From Pseudomonadota bacterium (GTDB lineage: Bacteria; Pseudomonadota; Alphaproteobacteria; Caulobacterales; Caulobacteraceae), in the NCBI GenBank assembly GCA_023434015.1, contig JAEYTM010000226.1:1-10993 (forward strand): a DNA stretch of 10,993 nucleotides. The letters run 5' to 3'. The position numbers and the translations under genes are program-made. Every line of letters starts with the position of its first letter. Position 1 is the stretch's first letter. This document shows, one piece after another, positions 1 to 6,392 of this stretch. The notes under the pieces were generated by a model, which worked only from the letters and a program-made list of their open reading frames with translations, was not told the DNA's origin and did no database searches.

Positions 1-1
1 G

Positions 2-709
2 CGCGAAGGCTATCGCATCGCCCTGATCGGCGCGCCCAACGCTGGCAAGAGCACCCTGCTCAACGCCCTGGCCGGCCGCGAGGCGGCGATTGTTACCGCC
101 ACCCCAGGCACGACGCGCGACGTCATCGAGATTCCCATGGTGCTGGCCGGCTACAAGGCGCTGCTGGCCGACACCGCCGGCCTGCGGGACACCGCTGACG
201 AGATCGAGGCCGAGGGGGTGCGCCGGGCGCAGGCCTGGGCCGCGGCGGCCGACCTTCGGCTGTGGGTGGTCGACGCGTCGGCGGCCGCGCGGCCCGACGT
301 CCCGGCAGAGCTCCGGCCCGGCGACCTGTGTCTGCTGGCCAAGCGGGACCTGGCGGAGAACGAGGCCGGGTGGTGGGCGGCGGAAGAGGCGGCGAAGCGC
401 GGGCTCGCGGCCATGCCGGTCACCGCCCGCGGCCCCAACGACATGGCCTGGCTGAGGGCGACGCTGGAGGAGCGGATCGTCGAGGCCCTGGCTGGCGACG
501 AGCCGCCCGCCGCCACCCGGCTGCGACACCGTGACCTGCTCGCCGAGGCCGCCGGCCGTCTGCGCCAGGCTCTGATTGAGGATGACCGGCTGGAGCTGGC
601 GGCCGAGGACGTGCGGCTGGCGGCCCGGGCGCTGGACCGGATCACCGGACGCATCGACCCGGAGCAGGTGCTGGGCCGGATCTTCGCCACCTTCTGCATC
701 GGCAAGTGA
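2..709 (+). CDS. mnmE: tRNA uridine-5-carboxymethylaminomethyl(34) synthesis GTPase MnmE, 3' part
   Basis: This is the C-terminal half of MnmE (TrmE), the GTPase that works with MnmG on the wobble uridine of tRNAs. The 5' end lies outside the window; the frame is open from base 2. The G domain shows a P-loop GAPNAGKS (29-52), a G2 loop TPGTTRD, and a G3 motif DTAGLR starting at base 170. The DEIE segment after G3 aligns with the E. coli catalytic Glu282 region. The Asn of the P-loop, which coordinates potassium in this family, is present. The expected G4 motif NKxD reads AKRD (338-349), so the guanine-contacting Asn is replaced by Ala. The protein ends in FCIGK, the family's C-terminal CxGK motif that carries the Cys needed for tRNA modification. 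It is followed by the parS gap and then its partner gene mnmG. The identification is secure. Confidence 0.96.
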   Translation, partial: REGYRIALIGAPNAGKSTLLNALAGREAAIVTATPGTTRDVIEIPMVLAGYKALLADTAGLRDTADEIEAEGVRRAQAWAAAADLRLWVVDASAAARPDVPAELRPGDLCLLAKRDLAENEAGWWAAEEAAKRGLAAMPVTARGPNDMAWLRATLEERIVEALAGDEPPAATRLRHRDLLAEAAGRLRQALIEDDRLELAAEDVRLAARALDRITGRIDPEQVLGRIFATFCIGK

Positions 710-710
710 G

Positions 711-726
711 TGTTTCACGTGAAACA
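711..726. promoter_or_regulatory. parS: parS centromere site 1
   Basis: The sequence TGTTTCACGTGAAACA is a perfect 16-base palindrome and matches the canonical chromosomal parS consensus. ParB binds such sites, loads there as a CTP-dependent clamp and slides outward to form the partition complex. The site starts two bases after the mnmE stop and lies about 3.4 kb upstream of parB. The second site lies 47 bp away, centre to centre. The sequence match is direct; binding is inferred from the family. Confidence 0.95.
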
Positions 727-757
727 CGTGTTGCTCAGAGAGCAGGTTCTGGACCGA

Positions 758-773
758 CGTTTCACGTGAAACA
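758..773. promoter_or_regulatory. parS: parS centromere site 2
   Basis: The core GTTTCACGTGAAAC (759-772) is a perfect 14-base palindrome identical to the core of site 1. The outer pair reads C and A instead of T and A, giving 15 of 16 consensus bases. It lies 33 bases before the mnmG start and could overlap the mnmG promoter. ParB binding here is therefore expected to affect, or coexist with, transcription of mnmG-rsmG-parAB. Confidence 0.94.
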
Positions 774-788
774 CCGCCCCTGATCGAC

Positions 789-794
789 TATATG
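789..794 (+). promoter_or_regulatory. possible -10 element for mnmG
   Basis: The hexamer TATATG, preceded by AC, resembles the alphaproteobacterial housekeeping -10 region. With a 17-base spacer the -35 would be GTGAAA (766-771), which matches only four of six consensus bases and lies inside parS site 2. Transcription would then start about 5 bases before the mnmG ATG, giving an almost leaderless message. This fits the weak ribosome binding site there (only GAG at 798-800). It is a weak, speculative call. Confidence 0.25.
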
Positions 795-805
795 ACCGAG
801 CTCAC

Positions 806-2653
806 ATGACCTGGGACGTGATCATCATCGGCGGCGGACACGCCGGATGCGAGGCGGCCGCCGCGGCCGCCCGTGTCGGCGCGCGCACCCTGCTGCTCAC
901 CCACAGGATCGCGACGCTCGGCGAGATGAGCTGCAACCCGGCCATCGGCGGCCTGGGGAAGGGCCATCTGGTCCGGGAGATCGACGCGCTCGACGGCCTG
1001 ATGGGGCGCATGGCCGACAAGGCCGGCATTCAGTTCCGCATGCTCAACCGGTCCAAGGGTGCGGCGGTGCGCGGCCCGCGCGCGCAGATCGACCGGCGGC
1101 TCTATCGCGAGGCCATGCAGGCCGAGCTGGCCAAGACGCCGAACCTGGAGATCGTCGCCGAGGCGGTCGAGGACCTGATCGTCGAGGACGGTCGGGTGGC
1201 GGGCGCGGTCGGCGCGACCGGAACCCTGTACCGCGCCGGTCGGGTGGTGCTGACCACCGGCACCTTCCTGAAGGGGGTCATCCACCGCGGCGAAGAACGG
1301 ATTTCCGCTGGCCGGGTCGGCGACGCCCCGTCGATCGGCCTGTCCGATCGCCTCTATTCGCTCGGCCTGCGGATGGGCCGGCTGAAGACCGGCACACCCG
1401 CCCGCCTCGACGGTTCGACCATCGCCTGGGACCGGCTGGAGATGCAGCCGGCGGATGAAGAGCCCGTGCCGTTCTCGTTCCTGACCGAGGTCATAACCGT
1501 GCCGCAGATCGCCTGCGGCATCACCTACACCACGGCCGAAACCCACCGGATCATCGCCGAGCGCCTGAGCGAGTCGGCGGTCTATGGCGGCCGGGCCACC
1601 GGGGTCGGGCCGCGCTACTGCCCGTCGATCGAGGACAAGGTGGTCCGTTTCGCCGACCGCACCAGCCACCAGATCTTCCTGGAGCCGGAAGGCCTGGACG
1701 ACGACACCGTCTATCCGAACGGCATCTCGACCTCGGTGTCCGAGGAGACCCAGGACCTGTTCCTGCGGACCATCCCGGGCCTGGAGCGGGTGGTGGTGCG
1801 CCGCTACGGCTACGCCATCGAGTACGACTACGTCGATCCGCGCGAGCTCTATCCGACCCTGGAGGTCAAGGCGCTGCCCGGCCTCTACCTCGCCGGCCAG
1901 ATCAACGGCACCACGGGTTATGAGGAGGCGGGCGCCCAGGGCCTGGTGGCCGGCCTGAACGCCGCCCGCGCCGCCTCGGGCGCCGAGCCGGCCGCCTTCG
2001 CCCGCGACGAGGCCTATATCGGCGTCATGATCGACGACCTGGTCACACGCGGTGTGACCGAGCCCTACCGGATGTTCACCAGCCGGGCGGAGTTCCGCCT
2101 GACCCTGCGGGCCGACAACGCCGACCAGCGGCTCACCGCCAAGGGGATCGCCCTGGGCGTGGTGGGCGAGGGGAGGGCCGCCGCCTACGGCGCCAAGGCC
2201 GCCGCCCTGGCCGCCGCCCGCGCCGAGGCCGCCAGCCTGACCCTGACGCCGGCCGCCGCAGCCAAGGCCGGCCTGCCGGTCAAGGCCGACGGCCAGCGCC
2301 GCAACCTCACCGAGCTGCTGGCCTATCCGACCATCGGCTTCGAGGACCTGGGCGTCCTGTGGCCGCAGATCCTCGACTGGCCGGCGGCGGTGCGCGAGCA
2401 GATCGAGATCGACGCCTCCTATGCCGGCTACCTCGACCGCCAGGCGGCCGACGCCGCCGCCTTCCGCAAGGACGAGGACCTGCGCCTGCCGGCCGACCTG
2501 GACTATGCCGCTGTCGGCGGCCTTTCCAACGAGGTGCGTGGCAAGCTGGCGGCGGTGCGTCCGCTGACCCTGGGCCAGGCCGCCCGGATCGAGGGCGTCA
2601 CCCCCGGCGCCCTGACCGCCCTGCTGGCCCACGTCCGCCGGCGCGCGGCCTGA
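806..2653 (+). CDS. mnmG: tRNA uridine-5-carboxymethylaminomethyl(34) synthesis enzyme MnmG (GidA)
   Basis: This is a 615-residue FAD-dependent MnmG, the usual family length. With MnmE it installs the (carboxymethyl)aminomethyl group at U34 of tRNAs. The N-terminus carries the dinucleotide-binding loop GGGHAG (residues 9-14) and the CNPAIGG motif with Cys43. Further on are TGTFLKG, the GIDA signature GPRYCPSIEDK, and the second signature AGQINGTTGYEEAGAQG. A helical C-terminal domain, rich in Ala and Arg and of the tRNA- and MnmE-binding type, completes it. The ATG at 806 places the FAD loop right at the N-terminus, as is normal. No strong ribosome binding site precedes it. rsmG follows after 10 bases, so the two are probably co-transcribed. 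The protein is intact and nothing in it is anomalous. Confidence 0.97.
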   Translation: MTWDVIIIGGGHAGCEAAAAAARVGARTLLLTHRIATLGEMSCNPAIGGLGKGHLVREIDALDGLMGRMADKAGIQFRMLNRSKGAAVRGPRAQIDRRLYREAMQAELAKTPNLEIVAEAVEDLIVEDGRVAGAVGATGTLYRAGRVVLTTGTFLKGVIHRGEERISAGRVGDAPSIGLSDRLYSLGLRMGRLKTGTPARLDGSTIAWDRLEMQPADEEPVPFSFLTEVITVPQIACGITYTTAETHRIIAERLSESAVYGGRATGVGPRYCPSIEDKVVRFADRTSHQIFLEPEGLDDDTVYPNGISTSVSEETQDLFLRTIPGLERVVVRRYGYAIEYDYVDPRELYPTLEVKALPGLYLAGQINGTTGYEEAGAQGLVAGLNAARAASGAEPAAFARDEAYIGVMIDDLVTRGVTEPYRMFTSRAEFRLTLRADNADQRLTAKGIALGVVGEGRAAAYGAKAAALAAARAEAASLTLTPAAAAKAGLPVKADGQRRNLTELLAYPTIGFEDLGVLWPQILDWPAAVREQIEIDASYAGYLDRQAADAAAFRKDEDLRLPADLDYAAVGGLSNEVRGKLAAVRPLTLGQAARIEGVTPGALTALLAHVRRRAA

Positions 2654-2663
2654 GATCGGATCC

Positions 2664-3293
2664 ATGGAAGTCCACGACGCCGAAAGCTTCGCGCGCGCCA
2701 CCGGCGCCACGCTGCAACAGATCGCCGACCTCGACCGCTACCGCGAGCTGCTGGCGGCGTGGAACGAGAACATGAACCTGGTGGGCCCCAAGACGCTCGA
2801 GGTGTTCTGGAACCGCCACGCCTGGGATTCGGCCCAGCTCCTGCGGCTGGCGCCCGAAGCGCGCAGCTGGGCGGACCTCGGCGCCGGCGCCGGCCTGCCC
2901 GGCATCGTGCTGGCGATCATGGGCAAGGGCCGGCTCGGGTTTCACGTGGATCTCGTCGAGAGCCTGACCAAGCGCTGCCGTTTCCTCTCGGAAGTGGTCG
3001 CGACGCTCGATCTTCCCGCCGCGGTCCACAACGAACGTGCGGAAAACCTCGATCTAACTGTGGAGATCGTCACCGCGCGCGCTTGCGCCCCGCTGCATCG
3101 CCTGCTCGGGTATGCCCGGCCCTACCTCAAGGCGGGCGCCACCGGTCTCTTCCTGAAGGGCCAGGATGTGGTGTCCGACATGAAAGAGGCGGCAAGGCAT
3201 TGGGAATACGAGGCGGACGTGGTCCCCTCGTTGAGCGACCCGCGGGGTCGGATCGTGCGCGTGAGGAGCCTGGGTCGTGCCCGTAAAGTCTGA
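2664..3293 (+). CDS. rsmG: 16S rRNA (guanine(527)-N(7))-methyltransferase RsmG (GidB)
   Basis: This is a 209-residue Rossmann-fold methyltransferase that uses S-adenosylmethionine to make m7G527 in 16S rRNA; loss of RsmG is a known cause of low-level streptomycin resistance. The family marks are visible: NMNLV (36-40), the RH pair (51-52), the SAM-binding loop DLGAGAGLPG (71-80) and TARA (137-140, like SRA in E. coli). The start is an ATG 10 bases after the mnmG stop. The 3' end overlaps the parA start by 17 bases, suggesting translational coupling into parAB. A near-consensus parS sequence lies inside the gene at 2939-2952, over codons for G-F-H-V-D. Its Phe codon is TTT, the only TTT among five Phe codons in the gene. 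Confidence 0.96.
   Translation: MEVHDAESFARATGATLQQIADLDRYRELLAAWNENMNLVGPKTLEVFWNRHAWDSAQLLRLAPEARSWADLGAGAGLPGIVLAIMGKGRLGFHVDLVESLTKRCRFLSEVVATLDLPAAVHNERAENLDLTVEIVTARACAPLHRLLGYARPYLKAGATGLFLKGQDVVSDMKEAARHWEYEADVVPSLSDPRGRIVRVRSLGRARKV
2939..2952. promoter_or_regulatory. parS-like site inside rsmG
   Basis: GTTTCACGTGGATC matches 12 of 14 bases of the core found in the two parS sites upstream (GTTTCACGTGAAAC). The left half and central CACGTG are perfect; the two mismatches are both in the right arm. It lies 2.2 kb from the upstream pair and about 0.3 kb before parA. CACGTG occurs only four times in the window: three around the parS cluster and this one. Binding strength cannot be judged from sequence alone. 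Confidence 0.5.
3264..3268 (+). promoter_or_regulatory. ribosome binding site of parA
   Basis: AGGAG lies 8 bases before the GTG at 3277, inside the end of rsmG. It supports GTG 3277 as the start of parA even though this overlaps rsmG. Confidence 0.7.
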
Positions 3294-4101
3294 CCGCCCC
3301 CTGCGTGTGCTGGTCGTCGCCAACCAGAAGGGCGGCGTGGGCAAGACCACCACCGCCATCAACCTCGGCACCGCCCTGGCGGCGGTCGGGGAAAAGGTGC
3401 TGCTGATCGATTCCGATCCGCAGGGCAACGCCTCGACCGGCCTTGGCGTCGGCCGCGCCCAGCGCCGCAACAACCTCTACGACGTGCTGATGGGGGAGAA
3501 GACCCTCTCCCAGGCGGTGGTGAAGACCTCGGTGCCCGGCCTCGACGTCGCGCCGGCCGACGCGGACCTCTCGGGCGTGGAGCTGGAGCTGGGCCAGATG
3601 GCGCGGCGTTCCTTCCGCCTGCGCGACGCGCTCGAGCCGATCCGCCAAGCGGGGACCTACAGCTACGTCCTGATCGACTGCCCGCCGTCGCTGAACCTGC
3701 TGACCGTCAACGCCATGGCCGCCGCCGACGCCGTCCTGGTGCCCCTGCAGTGCGAGTTTTTCGCCCTGGAGGGCCTGACCCAGCTGATGCGGACCATCGA
3801 CCTGGTGCGCGGCAGCCTCAATCCGAACCTGGAGATCCAGGGCGTGGTGCTGACCATGTTCGACCGGCGCAACAGCCTGTCCGAACAGGTGGCCGGCGAC
3901 GTGCGCGCCCACTTCGGGGAGACGGTCTACCAGACGGTGATCCCGCGGAACGTGCGGGTGTCCGAGGCGCCGTCGTTCGGCAAGCCGGTGCTGGTCTATG
4001 ATCTGAAGTGTGCGGGCAGCCAGGCCTATCTGCGGCTGGCCCGCGAGGTGGTGCTGCGCGAGCGGGCGCGGCGCGCGAAGACGGCCGTCGGGGCCGCGTG
4101 A
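3277..4101 (+). CDS. parA: chromosome-partitioning ATPase ParA
   Basis: This is a 274-residue Walker-type ATPase of the ParA/Soj/MinD family. ATP-bound dimers coat the nucleoid, and ParB-parS complexes move the origin along this gradient. The deviant Walker A KGGVGKTT is at residues 18-25 with its signature Lys. The A' box LLIDSDPQG (about 43-50) and Walker B VLIDCPPS (131-138) follow. The C-terminal part, with PRNVRVSEAPSFGKPV, is typical of alphaproteobacterial chromosomal ParA. The short N-terminus, with no HTH extension, marks it as a chromosomal rather than type Ia plasmid protein. The GTG start overlaps rsmG by 17 bases and is supported by an AGGAG. parB begins 11 bases after the stop. 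Confidence 0.96.
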   Translation: MPVKSDRPLRVLVVANQKGGVGKTTTAINLGTALAAVGEKVLLIDSDPQGNASTGLGVGRAQRRNNLYDVLMGEKTLSQAVVKTSVPGLDVAPADADLSGVELELGQMARRSFRLRDALEPIRQAGTYSYVLIDCPPSLNLLTVNAMAAADAVLVPLQCEFFALEGLTQLMRTIDLVRGSLNPNLEIQGVVLTMFDRRNSLSEQVAGDVRAHFGETVYQTVIPRNVRVSEAPSFGKPVLVYDLKCAGSQAYLRLAREVVLRERARRAKTAVGAA

Positions 4102-4105
4102 GGGA
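4101..4105 (+). promoter_or_regulatory. ribosome binding site of parB
   Basis: AGGGA overlaps the last base of the parA stop and sits 7 bases before the ATG at 4113. It decides for 4113 over the longer open frame that begins at 4008 inside parA. Confidence 0.65.
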
Positions 4106-4112
4106 ATCCGGT

Positions 4113-5000
4113 ATGGCCGAGGGTCGCAGAGGACTGGGGCGGGGGCTCTCCGCCCTGCTGGGCGAGGAAACCGGAGCGCAGGACGCCGCCGGGCCGGTCG
4201 ATTCCGCGCCGGGGGCCGACGGCGCGCGTGAGATCCCCATCGAGCTGATCCACCGCAATCCGGACCAGCCGCGACGGCACTTCTCCGACGCCGAGATCGC
4301 CGAGCTGGAGGCCTCGATCCGCGACAAGGGCGTGCTGCAGCCGATCCTGGTGCGGCCCTCCCCGAAAACCGAAGGCGATTACGAGATCGTCGCCGGCGAG
4401 CGCCGCTGGCGCGCCGCGCAGCGCGCCGGCCTGACCGCCATCCCGGCGCTCGTCCGTGCACTGAACGATGGCCGGGCGCTGGAGATCGCCATCGTCGAAA
4501 ACGTCCAGCGCGAGGACCTCAACGCCATGGAGGAGGCGCAGGCCTACCGGGCGCTGATGGCCCAGCTGGGCCACACCCAGGACCAGGCCGCCGTCGCCGT
4601 CGGCAAGAGCCGCAGCCATGTCGCCAACACCGTGCGCCTCCTGCAACTACCTGAAAGTGTTCAGGAACATGTGCTGTTCGGGCGGCTGACCGCCGGCCAC
4701 GCCCGCGCCATCCTCGCCGCCGACGACCAGGAGAAGCTGGCCGAGCAGGTGGTCGCCCGCGGCCTGTCGGTGCGCGACACCGAAGCCCTGGTCCGGGCCC
4801 GCGCCGCCGGGCCGAAGAAGGCCTCCGGACCCCGCCGGCCGCCCAAGGACACCGACACCCAGGCCCTGGAGGCCGACCTCGAGGACACCCTCGGCATGAG
4901 CGTCGACATCGTCGACCGCGGCGGCGCCGGGGAGCTGAAGATCCGCTACGAGTCCCTTGAGCAGCTCGACGAGCTGTGCCGCCGGCTGAACCGCCCGTGA
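4113..5000 (+). CDS. parB: chromosome-partitioning CTPase and centromere-binding protein ParB
   Basis: This is a 295-residue ParB/Spo0J. It binds parS, hydrolyses CTP, closes as a sliding clamp, and stimulates ParA. The N-terminal GLGRGLSALL (7-16) is the conserved ParA-interacting peptide with its Arg. The CTP-binding motifs are in order: GVLQP (73-77), GERRWRA (95-101) and ENVQRE (129-134). An HTH for parS follows at about 156-178 (QDQAAVAVGKSRSHVANTV). After a basic Pro/Lys linker comes the C-terminal dimerisation domain, ending ELCRRLNRP. The start at 4113 puts the ParA-binding peptide at the true N-terminus; the open frame upstream to 4008 encodes an unlike, Arg/Gly-rich extension that overlaps parA. 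The stop overlaps the GTG of the next gene. Confidence 0.97.
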   Translation: MAEGRRGLGRGLSALLGEETGAQDAAGPVDSAPGADGAREIPIELIHRNPDQPRRHFSDAEIAELEASIRDKGVLQPILVRPSPKTEGDYEIVAGERRWRAAQRAGLTAIPALVRALNDGRALEIAIVENVQREDLNAMEEAQAYRALMAQLGHTQDQAAVAVGKSRSHVANTVRLLQLPESVQEHVLFGRLTAGHARAILAADDQEKLAEQVVARGLSVRDTEALVRARAAGPKKASGPRRPPKDTDTQALEADLEDTLGMSVDIVDRGGAGELKIRYESLEQLDELCRRLNRP

Positions 5001-5347
5001 GCCTCGCCGAGGGGGCCGTCGTCGAGCTGCGGCGGCTGCGGGTCAGCGACCTGAAGGCCATCGCCCGCTTCCCCTTCGCCCTGTCGGCCTATGAGCCGAT
5101 GAGCAAGCTGGAACGGGCGCGGGAGGTCTACGACCAGACCGGCTTCTGGACGCCGGACGCCGGCGTCGCCGCCATCCAGGCCGGCGACCGGCTGGTGGGG
5201 TCCATCCAGTACTATCGGGCCGGCGCCAGCATTCACGGCTTCGAACTGGCCTACCAGCTGCTCGACCCGGAAGACATCGGCAAGGGCTACGCCACCGAGG
5301 CGCTGCGCCTGCCCGCCGCCTATTTTAAAAATATATCAAAGCCCTAG
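4997..5347 (+). CDS. truncated GNAT-family N-acetyltransferase, probable gene remnant
   Basis: This frame gives 116 residues from a GTG at 4997 whose bases overlap the parB stop (GTGA). It resembles the RimJ/RimL-type branch of GNAT acetyltransferases: an N-terminal VELRRLRVSDLKAIARF, a central VGSIQYYR strand, and the acetyl-CoA pyrophosphate loop DIGKGYATEAL (motif A, form xxGxGxA). Family members usually have about 170-190 residues. Here the protein stops about 15 residues after motif A, so the C-terminal half (motif B) is missing. The last residues, YFKNISKP, come from an AT-rich patch unlike the rest of the gene. The end overlaps the convergent holA stop by 12 bases, leaving no room for a continuation. 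It is probably inactive, a 3' deletion remnant. A short functional protein cannot be excluded. The substrate is unknown. Confidence 0.65.
   Translation: MSLAEGAVVELRRLRVSDLKAIARFPFALSAYEPMSKLERAREVYDQTGFWTPDAGVAAIQAGDRLVGSIQYYRAGASIHGFELAYQLLDPEDIGKGYATEALRLPAAYFKNISKP
5321..5340. other. AT-rich island at the GNAT-holA convergent junction
   Basis: Nineteen of twenty bases are A or T, in a window where nearly all sequence is strongly GC-rich. It contains an inverted repeat TATTTT-A-AAAATA (5321-5333). It covers the last codons of the GNAT remnant and the stop codon of holA. On the minus strand it gives a T-rich run (TATATTTTTA) after holA, preceded by a GC-rich hairpin (5347-5365). It could act in termination, be a scar of the event that truncated the GNAT gene, or be a site for an AT-preferring nucleoid protein. 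Confidence 0.7.
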
Positions 5348-5365
5348 CCGGCGCGCGCGGCCGGC
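5321..5365 (-). terminator. possible terminator of the leuS-lptE-holA transcript
   Basis: On the minus strand a GC-rich inverted repeat (GCCGGC, 7-base loop, GCCGGC, at 5365-5347) lies in the last holA codons. A T-rich run follows, around 5336-5321. About 10-12 bases separate the stem from the T-run, which is longer than in a classic intrinsic terminator, and GCCGGC is itself a palindrome. This is only a possibility. Confidence 0.25.
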
Positions 5366-6388
5366 GATGGTGAGGGCGAGACGCTCGGCGATCAGGCTGT
5401 CGGGGCTGCCGGCGGTCTTGCACAGTCTGTCGGCGGCCAGGACCTCGGGCTGCAGCCGGTCGAGGTCGTCCAGCGTCCAGGCGCGCGCCTGACGCAGGAA
5501 CTCGCGCTCCTGCTTCCAGAACACCCCGGAGGCCTTGGCCGCCTCCTGCAGGCCGGCGCCGGACTTGTGGAGCGTCAGCACCCGCCGCAGCTTGCCAAGG
5601 TGCATGCCGATGGCCCGCACGGCGGCGGGCCCGGCCTCGCCCTCCTGGGCGGCGCGGCGCATGCCGGCCTGGGCGTCGGCGAGACGCCCCCCGAACGCGT
5701 CGGCGGCGGCGTCCAGCAGCGAGGATTCCGGCTCGACGCCGAGGAACTGCTCCAGCTCGGCCGGGGTGGCGTTGGCCCCGCCGCCCGGACCGAGGTAGAG
5801 GGCCAGCCGCTCGATCTCCTGGCGGGCGACGCCGCGCTCCTTGGGCATCCGGGCGACGAACAGCGCCAGGGCGTCCGGCGTCAGGCTGACGCTGTCCCTG
5901 GCCAGGGTCTCGCGGACCAGGCGCGCGACATCGCCGGGCTCGTCCTCGTAACAGGGGATCACCGCCGCTCCGGCGGCCTTCTCGGCGGCCTTGCGCAGCG
6001 CCGATTCCCGGCCCAGCGCCCCGGCCTCGATCAGGAAGAAGGCGTCGGGGTTCAGCTCGCCCGCCGCGTGGCGGACGATCGCCTCGGCGGCGATCTTGTC
6101 CGGCGCGCCCTTTTCGACCGCCATGCGCAGGCGGACCAGCCGGCGGCCGCCCATCAGCGACTGGGCGGCGAGCTCGCCCTCCAGCCGGCCGGCGTCGTCG
6201 CCGAGGTCGCCGTCTGTCAGCTGTGAAACATCGAAGGGATCGTCGGGATCGGCGACGATCTTCGCCGCCAGGGCCCGGCCGCGATCGCGCACCACGCCGA
6301 TGTCGCGGCCATAGATCAGCGCCGCGCGGATCTGCGGGTCCGGCCGGGCGAGGAAGCGCTCGATGTCCGGGCGTTTGCTGAGGATCAC
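5336..6388 (-). CDS. holA: DNA polymerase III subunit delta
   Basis: This is a 350-residue protein with the composition and layout of HolA, the clamp-loader subunit that opens the beta sliding clamp for the replicative polymerase. It begins MILSKRPDIERFLARPDP and continues AALIYGRDIGVVRDRGRAL, which matches the alphaproteobacterial delta N-terminus (AAA+-like fold without a catalytic P-loop). A helical C-terminal collar domain follows, ending LTIAGRARRLGL. The GTG start lies 4 bases after the lptE stop, with GGGGAG about 9 bases upstream inside lptE. The order leuS-lptE-holA matches E. coli, supporting the call. Its 3' end is intact and overlaps the GNAT remnant by 12 bases. Confidence 0.93.
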   Translation of the reverse strand: MILSKRPDIERFLARPDPQIRAALIYGRDIGVVRDRGRALAAKIVADPDDPFDVSQLTDGDLGDDAGRLEGELAAQSLMGGRRLVRLRMAVEKGAPDKIAAEAIVRHAAGELNPDAFFLIEAGALGRESALRKAAEKAAGAAVIPCYEDEPGDVARLVRETLARDSVSLTPDALALFVARMPKERGVARQEIERLALYLGPGGGANATPAELEQFLGVEPESSLLDAAADAFGGRLADAQAGMRRAAQEGEAGPAAVRAIGMHLGKLRRVLTLHKSGAGLQEAAKASGVFWKQEREFLRQARAWTLDDLDRLQPEVLAADRLCKTAGSPDSLIAERLALTIAGRARRLGL

Positions 6389-6392
6389 GCCC

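Noticed and set aside
742..752. GCAGGTTCTGG shared with 9567-9577
   Set aside because: An 11-base repeat is expected several times by chance in a window of this size.
792..809. Five-codon leader ORF ending in an ATGA overlap with the mnmG start
   Set aside because: It has no ribosome binding site and is short enough to be chance.
788..2710. 640-residue open frame on the minus strand opposite mnmG
   Set aside because: It mirrors mnmG. Long antisense frames are common in GC-rich DNA, and the Gly/Arg/His/Gln-rich translation resembles no family I know.
4008..4112. N-terminal extension of ParB
   Set aside because: It would overlap parA by 94 bases and add an Arg/Gly-rich stretch before the conserved ParA-binding peptide. 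The AGGGA before 4113 favours the shorter form.
3127..4461. 444-residue minus-strand frame across rsmG, parA and parB
   Set aside because: It runs opposite three well-supported genes and has a composition typical of antisense frames.
4657..4668. Palindrome-like TGTTCAGGAACA in parB
   Set aside because: It is short, lies in conserved coding sequence, and matches no known operator.
6220..6232. GTGAAAC half-site of parS in holA
   Set aside because: Only one arm matches; the other is unrelated, so a ParB site is unlikely.
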